From the NCBI GenBank assembly GCA_017464135.1, contig JAFUEB010000004.1, positions 124,001 through 188,000 of the forward strand: a stretch of 64,000 bases of DNA, given 5' to 3'. This stretch comes from Candidatus Saccharimonadota bacterium (GTDB lineage Bacteria; Patescibacteriota; Saccharimonadia; Saccharimonadales; Saccharimonadaceae). The notes under the pieces were generated by a model, which saw nothing but the letters and a program-made list of their open reading frames with translations, made no database searches and had not been told where the DNA came from. Shown here in pieces: positions 62,866 through 64,000 of the stretch (position 1 is its first letter; each line of letters opens with the position of its first letter). A program made the translations under genes and the position numbers.

Positions 62866-63915
62866 ATGGTGTGTATTGCTGCATTTATCATTTTGGCACT
62901 AATTGGAATTTTTGTGGCCATTATTTCTATATTCAAACCAAAAGTAGGTAAGGCTTATCTCAAAGCGATGAAGAAGGCTTGGGGCTGTCTTTGGAAAAAA
63001 GTACGTCTCCAAAAATGCGAAACCGGTTTTAAAGACGATGTAAAAAACACTTTGCTTAGTCGCGTAATGCTTAAACATCCAAGTTGGGTCAGACCACTTT
63101 CAATTGTGATTGAGTTTTTGTCGATTGTGATTGTAGTGGTGGCAGTGTGGGCTTTGCTCACGGCGATTAAATCACTGCTTGCGCTCTGGGCGCTTGGTAG
63201 TTGCAACGTGACGAAGCCTTCGGCTTGCACTATGGGCGCCGAAATGTGTTCGATTGACGAAGATGAACCGAAAAATGTCTTTGAAGCAACTGGCCGTTGG
63301 TTTACGGAGTGGGGCGAAATCTTTGAGGCCATCCCGGACAAATTCAGAACGTACAACATTGATGATTATGGATTTGCGTATATTGTAGTTGGCGAGGAAG
63401 ATGAGAATAAAAAGACGGCGGTCGACATTTTCGATCCGGGTTGCTCGGTTTGTATGACATCATACAAGAATCAGAAAGCCTCTGGCTTCTTTGAAAATAA
63501 TAATGTCAGACTCGTACCGTTTGCGATTCAAGGCGCCGATGATTCGTATAAGTTTAAGAATTCAGAAATTGTTGTGCGATATATGTATGCCGCTAATAAA
63601 GCTAAAGCTGAATACGCGATTGCAATCATCGACAAGATTTACACTGGCAAGAACCATGACGATTATTCATACCAAGATCTAATCAATGATGACTATAGCA
63701 AAGAGGACACTGTGAAACATTTGGAAACATGGCTAAGGAACGCTGGTGCGACCGAAAAAGAGATTGAAAGAATCCGCGGTAACGCCGATTCGCAAGAAGT
63801 TACCGATATCATGGCAAGGAATCGTCAAATTGTCGAGAACGAATTAAGAGTCAAAGGCATTCCAACCATGCTTTATGACGGCAAGAAGCATACTGGGCTT
63901 TGGAAAGCGGAATAA
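62866..63915 (+). CDS. Membrane-anchored thioredoxin-like protein
   Basis: A 349-residue protein from ATG 62866, 10 bases after TACAAT. Two membrane helices (residues 1-22 and about 84-110) are followed by an outside domain. FDPGCSVCMTSY contains a CxxC (CSVC) redox pair, and GIPTMLYDGKKHTG gives the cis-Pro loop and following strand of a thioredoxin fold, with an inserted helical region between them as in DsbA-like proteins. It probably makes or breaks disulfides in exported proteins. Possible clients include the Cys-containing FISUMP and small surface proteins in this window; this is inferred. Confidence 0.7.
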   Translation: MVCIAAFIILALIGIFVAIISIFKPKVGKAYLKAMKKAWGCLWKKVRLQKCETGFKDDVKNTLLSRVMLKHPSWVRPLSIVIEFLSIVIVVVAVWALLTAIKSLLALWALGSCNVTKPSACTMGAEMCSIDEDEPKNVFEATGRWFTEWGEIFEAIPDKFRTYNIDDYGFAYIVVGEEDENKKTAVDIFDPGCSVCMTSYKNQKASGFFENNNVRLVPFAIQGADDSYKFKNSEIVVRYMYAANKAKAEYAIAIIDKIYTGKNHDDYSYQDLINDDYSKEDTVKHLETWLRNAGATEKEIERIRGNADSQEVTDIMARNRQIVENELRVKGIPTMLYDGKKHTGLWKAE

Positions 63916-64000
63916 CGCTTACGCTTTATTGTAAAATTTACAACATTTTTGCATTGACCGCTGTTAATTTGGTGGAAAACTTTTGAAGAAAATTCTTGAC

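Noticed and set aside
63916-64000. Possible gene start or origin-like signal at the right edge
   Set aside because: 85 AT-rich bases with a TTGACC but no -10 box, repeat or start codon that can be supported within the window.

Overview
The window most resembles a Candidate Phyla Radiation genome, and within that Candidatus Saccharibacteria (TM7). The signs are compact gene packing with overlapping ends, many promoters sitting directly on start codons, a minimal SUF pair (SufC plus one SufB/D-like subunit), a strictly anaerobic class III ribonucleotide reductase, a GH57/GT4 glucan pair, and several very long cell-surface proteins. Phylum placement is inference; no rRNA operon is present.

Layout. 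1-1092: the 3' end of a reverse transcriptase (+) followed by a convergent, asparagine-codon-rich template repeat (TR, - strand) with its own leader, i.e. the core of a diversity-generating retroelement (DGR). 1.2-3.4 kb: a phosphodiesterase gene and an IS3-type transposase. 3.4-9.3 kb: giant FISUMP surface protein 1 (apparently frameshifted in a T8 tract), a decayed FISUMP module and a small secreted protein. 9.3-18.9 kb: SufC-SufB, NrdD-NrdG, a membrane-anchored Ig-like protein, GpsA, a UvrD/RecB-like helicase-nuclease and a tiny zinc-ribbon protein. 19-23.5 kb: L33, GH57, GT4 glycogen-synthase-like enzyme, tRNA-Trp, CTP synthase. 23.5-28.4 kb: FISUMP protein 2. 28.5-44.5 kb: envelope, sugar and signalling genes (polysaccharide deacetylase, DUF3137, P-loop kinase, DUF45 protease, sortase, GH97, CapA, serine hydrolase, a VTC/DUF4956/Cthe_2159-like operon, a two-component system and a MacB-like ABC transporter). 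44.5-51.4 kb: tRNA-Gln, an XRE regulator, FISUMP protein 3, an unexplained structured RNA and an InlB-repeat/LamG-like surface protein. 51.5-64 kb: K+-dependent-type membrane pyrophosphatase, an acyltransferase-like protein, alpha-glucan phosphorylase, SecE-NusG-L11-L1-L10-L7/L12, a SufS-like desulfurase and a membrane thioredoxin-like protein.

How it fits together. The most notable system is the DGR and its likely targets. The TR encodes the C-terminal segment of a FISUMP domain with AAC/AAT codons at the variable sites. The two modules of FISUMP protein 3 have near-identical frameworks and differ almost only at codons that contain adenine in the TR. Twelve complete FISUMP modules and one remnant lie in three large N-terminally anchored proteins, so the cell may display an array of diversifiable binding surfaces, plausible for an episymbiont recognising host cells. 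The glucan enzymes (GT4, GH57, GT35, GH97) form a partial storage-polysaccharide cycle; the minimal SUF genes plus SufS supply Fe-S clusters, including the one on NrdG.

Regulation. At least thirteen genes have a TATAAT-like -10 box 6-10 bases before the start codon, implying leaderless or near-leaderless mRNAs. Others use strong Shine-Dalgarno sites. Rho-independent terminators are frequent, and two large nested GC-rich terminator-like elements close nusG and rplL.
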